Of a stretch of 64,000 bases of DNA, positions 60,304 to 64,000 are shown piece by piece. A program made the translations under genes and the position numbers. This DNA comes from Oopsacas minuta (taxonomy: Eukaryota > Porifera > Hexactinellida > Lyssacinosida > Leucopsacidae). How positions within the stretch are numbered: position 1 is the stretch's first letter; each line of letters opens with the position of its first letter. The stretch spans positions 40,706-104,705 of the forward strand of contig JAKMXF010000363.1 of assembly GCA_024704765.1 (NCBI GenBank), in the 5' to 3' direction. Under the pieces are notes generated by a model that saw only the letters and a program-made list of their open reading frames with translations, was not told the origin of the DNA and made no database searches.

Positions 60304-61436
60304 TATCACAAGGTAAAACTTATTCTCATCGCTATGCTTTGTTTGAGAAGTAATATAGAGTCAAAAAGTGTCATGTGGAAATGATAGATAGATAAACTAG
60401 GATAATCTTTGTAGAAAGTCGTTAATATCTAGCCAACAAAGAACTGAGATTTGGCAATCAAAATAGTGTCATACCATATTTGGTCAATAAATTATATGGG
60501 GAAATAGAAACTGACTATATCTTACAAATTCGTCAAAGGATCAATTTTGATTTTGTGATATATCGATGCAACAAGACATTTAGCATATGAAAAAGTCAAG
60601 TAGATAAATGGACGATACAATTATAATCCCATTGTTCATTAAAGCACGCTGTGATTAAACATCATATAACTCTATTGGATGACAAGCATAAACATAAAAT
60701 CTATCATAGTGTGTAATTTAAGGATGAAGAAGTTCAGTTTTGGAAAAAAAGCCATTTTACCATTTTCGGTTGAGGAAAATCAGTATATTCAGTGCATTTC
60801 TTACTAAAAGGCAAACACTGCACAGTGGCTTCACCATAGGCTTTAGAGTGAATTTTTCATCATCCCATAAGCTTTCAAAATGTTACCATTAAATTCACCA
60901 TAGTCTGAAACCTGGGAATCATAATTTTCTTTAAATAATTCCTATTACTTTGTATTCAAATGTCATGCTTAGTGGATGGCTATAATTGAAATCATTATTC
61001 ATCTCTATTATATGTTTACACATAGGCATATAATTCTCTCTATCCAAAAATACTCATTAGAATGACAGCTCAAAGTTTCAACCTATTATTAGTTCAGAGT
61101 ATAATCTTCTCAATTATGATAAGAGCTAAGTATTTCACTTTGAATATTTTCTCCATGGTTCAGTTAATTTTGACGTCACATAATGTGTCCGGACACATTA
61201 TACCTTGGTTTAATCACCCCTCAAACTCATTGTGGCCAGGGAATATCAAGTTTTAGGGTGATTTGTCATGATATTATCTGTAATTTAGAACTAAATCCAA
61301 CATCCCGCAACTTCCCGCAAATGAACATCAAGCATTTTTAATAGAGTGACCCGTTAATTTATGAATTTCAGAATTTAAGCAATTCATATTATACTACTTT
61401 TGTTTACTAAATTTCCAGCAACTATTTAAATTCTAA
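60304..61436. other. Duplicated spacer then unassigned single-copy sequence
   Basis: 60304-60760 duplicates 18715-19171. From 60761 the sequence is single-copy in this window. Minus-strand frames near 60800-60900 include a short KPLCSVC-type Cys pair that might be a decayed zinc finger, but frames break at once. Nothing else recognised. Confidence 0.35.
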
Positions 61437-61580
61437 ATGAATAACCAGGAAACACTTGATTTTCTTCTCTCTCAACCATCAATCAAAACGGCAGTCGATT
61501 CCTTCATCCAGATATTTGGTCTTTCAGATGACGAATTCTCATCAATTCAGAGGAGATTCAACGAATTGAAGTCTGATTAA
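61437..61580 (+). CDS. Small ORF, 47 codons
   Basis: ATG at 61437, stop TAA at 61578-61580. It begins MNNQETLDFLLSQPSIKTAV and continues with an amphipathic, acidic sequence (FGLSDDEFSSIQRRFNELKS). A splice-acceptor-like aatttccag lies 18-26 bases upstream. The composition looks protein-like compared with its AT-rich surroundings, but length alone does not prove coding. No family recognised. Confidence 0.3.
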   Translation: MNNQETLDFLLSQPSIKTAVDSFIQIFGLSDDEFSSIQRRFNELKSD

Positions 61581-61869
61581 CCCATAAGCAAATAATGGAT
61601 TGTATACCCCTAACCACAACCTAAATAGATTTACTCTAGTTTATATGTTTCGCAAATTGTGATAACGTCATCATAACTCAAAAAATAAAAGCCATACCAA
61701 AAATATTTTGCTGCCAATCACTTAGTTATATGCAATAACCCATTGATATATAATACATTTTATGCATTTTAAGTGTACCCAAGACCCTAAAGCCTACGGA
61801 TAGCCATTTAAAGCACATTATTCACTGGAAATATTTATATAAATTAAGTGTAAAGAAAAACATATCAGC

Positions 61870-62190
61870 TTACGTCGATGAACTCGAAAGGGGTTGAATG
61901 GCGGGGAAGGTGATGTGCTTGAATTGGTACTCTGACTGAGCAGTATCGATGTAGACGGGGGATTCGGAATAGGCGGGAGTGATGTTGGGGTCGTCCGAGG
62001 TGGACAAAGACTGTAATTCTGAGATGTAGTGGGTGTTGTGATGGAAGCTGGTGGAAGGTAATGCTCTGTGCGGGAAGTTGAGCAAGTGGGAGCTCGACGC
62101 GGCACAGGTGGGGGCAGAAGATAAGGAAGTGTCTGAGTGGCGAGATCGGTGCGGTCTGTATATATTGAATGGGTCGGGTTTGCGAATTTT
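61870..62190 (-). CDS. Cytoplasmic-tail exon of a single-pass membrane protein
   Basis: Minus-strand last exon, 106 codons plus TAA (61872-61870), entered from an acceptor ...tttaggtatcag at 62191. It starts with a basic stop-transfer KIRKPDPFNIYRPHRSRH and continues Ser/Thr/Tyr/Asp-rich (SDTSLSSAPTC, STSDDPNITPAYSESPVYID, TAQSEYQFKHITF, PAIQPLSSSST). It is distinctly GC-richer than its surroundings. Frame and phase fit the upstream transmembrane exon exactly. Other frames over the stretch are also open but do not give a sensible junction. A possible donor (gac-gtaagc) overlaps the stop, so a longer isoform is conceivable. I do not recognise the protein. Confidence 0.6.
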   Translation of the reverse strand, partial: KIRKPDPFNIYRPHRSRHSDTSLSSAPTCAASSSHLLNFPHRALPSTSFHHNTHYISELQSLSTSDDPNITPAYSESPVYIDTAQSEYQFKHITFPAIQPLSSSST

Positions 62191-62291
62191 CTGATACCTA
62201 AATACATACCACGATCATTAGAAGCATTAAAACATACAAAACAAGTAACCTATGACGAATAAAGTATGATGAGAAATATACGATATGATAC

Positions 62292-62376
62292 CTTAGATAT
62301 GCAAAGAGCGAATAATATTCCTAAAATTGCACATATTGAGCCAATGATCAGAATTACTACATAAAGTATATTATGA
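62292..62376 (-). CDS. Transmembrane exon of the same membrane protein
   Basis: 85-nt minus-strand exon between an acceptor (tatgtag, ending 62377) and a donor (aag-gtatca at 62292/62291). It reads HNILYVV then ILIIGSICAILGILFALC and ISK, one strongly hydrophobic helix. The 101-nt intron 62291-62191 joins it in phase 0 to KIRK of the tail exon, giving the positive-inside pattern of a type I protein. Upstream ectodomain exons were not found in the next 1 kb, so they lie further off or are too short to see. Confidence 0.6.
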
Positions 62377-62377
62377 C

Positions 62378-63328
62378 TACATACATAAAAATATGTTAAT
62401 AGGCTAAAGCTTTTCGGAAATAAAGAGATTCAGTGAAACACATACAAATGTTGAGGTAAATAAGCAAATCTGTCATCTAAATGCAAGAACAAGGTGACAA
62501 TAATACAGATAATCGTAACCAAGCTAATGAAGATCGAATATATTAACAAAGAGGATATATAGGTCTATGATCAACAAACAACTCAACAAAAATACCCCAA
62601 TTGGCATACCCAATATTCAAAATATTGGAAGTCATAAATATTAATCTGATGAGCTTTCGATTCATAATGTGCAAGAAATTTGTGTATGCTTGTCTAGATA
62701 AGTAAATAACATTTATTTAGCTATATAAATAAATACAATCAAGATTTCACAAATAAGCGAACATTAATCAAATGAACGTACTAGGATCAGTCAAAAGCGA
62801 TCAGATAAGAAAATCAGGGCAATTGAGGTAATGAATAACTAGTGAATTGGGACTAAGAAGCATGTCGATATTATATAACGTACAAATATGACTGAGGACT
62901 TCGACAGTATGTAGGTCATGGACAAAATGAGATCATCAATTTTGTCCAAGCTCCTAGACAAAATTGAGAGCTGGACAAGAAAGAATAACTGTTATTAATT
63001 TCAATATACATTTCACTGTGAGTTACAAATAATGGATACTGTATAGTAGTTCAATTACTACATGAGTATCAAGTGCATTTAATACCATATTCTAGAGCAA
63101 AAATATTCGTTGGCCTATTTCCTGTAAGTACATTCAGAAAAAGGTCCATAAACTATTGATCCAATAAGATACAAAATTCTTATAACAAGTGATATGACTA
63201 GGGATTAATGCTTCGACTAAAAATATGACAATTGTATAACATTTCAATGTATTAGATGTTATCGAAATGTGAAAAGTTTAAATTTCACTCGAGATGAATA
63301 TATTGGTCATATAGTCTTCGTATCTATC
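62378..63328. other. Unassigned region (probable intron of the membrane-protein gene)
   Basis: AT-rich. No exon was recognised on the minus strand. A short plus-strand stretch near 62890-63000 shares a 19-base string with about 6880. Confidence 0.35.
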
Positions 63329-63330
63329 TA

Positions 63331-64000
63331 CAGGGTGTATCAAAAGTGCTGTCGTACAATTAACATTTATCTGATGTTCACAATATTCGAAACCCATTCC
63401 TCACTCTAATCATTTCGTTATCATTCCGATAGTTGAATATGTTTTGTATATTTATCTGTACAAATCATTATATATTCTCACATTTTGATATTTTTTTCCA
63501 AGTTTTACATTTTTGTGCATCTTTCGCATAATGGATGTCAACGACCATGGTATTGAACTTGGAAATAAAGCCATTCAGATTCTAAAGGCTAGTTTGACTC
63601 TTAAAAAAGTGTCAGAAGCTCAAGATATTTCAATTAGATCAGTCTAAAGTTGGTCCCGGCGGGAAAACTTGGACAATCCTTGGGTACTTTACCCAGGTGC
63701 GGACGCCCAAAGATCCTTTCTCGCATTCCAAAAATCATCATATCCAAGACTTTGTGCAAGAGAGGAAAATCTACACGATCAATAGCACGTACATTGGTCA
63801 ATTCTGGTTTTCCGCTTCACATTCAACAGTCCATCGCGATTTGAGGCATTCCATCAGTGTTTATCGTTACAAAAGGCCGCGAATCCCTCGTCCACCAATA
63901 AAATGATGCAAGATCGACTACTCTTCGCCCTCAAACACAAGAATTGGACTGTAAACAGATTGGGAGAAGGTTTCATGGCCCGATGAAACACTTTTTCAAC
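63331..64000 (+). mobile_element. Tc1-like element, cut by window end
   Basis: The left TIR cagggtgtatcaaaagtgct starts at 63331 after TA (63329-63330). The rest continues past the window. Confidence 0.88.
63531..64000 (+). pseudogene. Tc1-like transposase, N-terminal part, broken
   Basis: MDVNDHGIELGNKAIQILKA from ATG 63531, a stop after ISIRSV (about 63645), then in other frames the linker PRCGRPKILSRIPKIIISKT, CKRGKSTRSIARTLVNSGF and SVYRYKRPRIPRPPIK, then RLLFALKHKNWTV toward the first-Asp block near the window end. At least two frame changes and one stop within 0.4 kb. Distinct from the copies at 23174 and 38657. Confidence 0.85.

Larger units (their letters stand above)
48832..60760. 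repeat. Duplicated segment A2 (counterpart of A1)
   Basis: Counterpart of 11637-19171, continuous here and including 53897-58306, which A1 lacks. Same orientation. Many single-base differences and small indels separate the two. Confidence 0.88.

Noticed and set aside
62957-62975. 19-base identity with about 6880 (gacaaaattgagagctgga)
   Set aside because: Could be a dispersed repeat or coding fragment, but the similarity does not extend and no element boundary is visible.
1-64000. CRISPR arrays, rRNA or tRNA genes, bacterial operons
   Set aside because: No regularly spaced direct repeats, no rRNA-like blocks and no tRNA cloverleaf with A/B boxes was recognised. The sequence is plainly eukaryotic repeat DNA.

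Overview
This is eukaryotic, AT-rich, non-coding-dominated DNA made almost entirely of DNA transposons at different stages of decay. The mix (many maT/mariner and Tc1 copies, hAT, MULE, a Ginger-like integrase element and two repetitive protein families I associate with arthropod genomes) suggests an arthropod. A copepod such as a caligid sea louse is possible, but the species is inferred, not shown. No rRNA, tRNA, CRISPR array or bacterial operon was seen.

Layout. 1-11635: a maT mariner (1469-2774), a MULE with a nested hAT MITE (2803-4485), a second maT (5535-6844), a DD34D mariner (7363-8448) and a hAT relic (9446-10345). 11637-19171 (segment A1) holds the 3' part of a hAT element, the left part of a Ginger-like element with two divergent genes, and a maT copy. 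19173-21707 holds a truncated Tc1. 21709-28251 (segment B1) holds a Tc1 inside a small MITE and the left part of a long-TIR element carrying a mariner. 28253-34483 holds a coiled-coil ORF and a decayed Transib/RAG1-like transposase. 34484-60760 is one continuous stretch of which B1 and A1 are near-identical second copies. It contains the Tc1, the complete long-TIR element (41030-44225), two long inverted-repeat (foldback) elements, a nearly intact hAT (about 46242-49838), the complete Ginger-like element (50450-56223) nested in a maT relic, a hAT MITE and a maT copy. 60761-64000 holds the only convincing host-gene signal, a transmembrane exon plus cytoplasmic-tail exon on the minus strand (62376-61870), and the start of another Tc1.

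Single n characters at 5279, 11636, 19172, 21708 and 28252 look like contig joins. Four of them sit at or beside edges of the duplicated segments, so A1 and B1 are best read as alternative-haplotype contigs (or recent duplicates) of 48832-60760 and 34484-42384. This gives natural presence/absence comparisons: an exact empty site for a mariner, a 4.4 kb deletion and a 2.7 kb indel.

The most interesting object is the 5.8 kb Ginger-like element. It has TG...CA ends, 136-143 bp inverted repeats containing palindromes, a 4-bp TAAC target duplication, and two divergently transcribed genes: an integrase, and a conserved 'CYFC' protein of unknown function. Removing it rejoins the last codons of the maT transposase it landed in.
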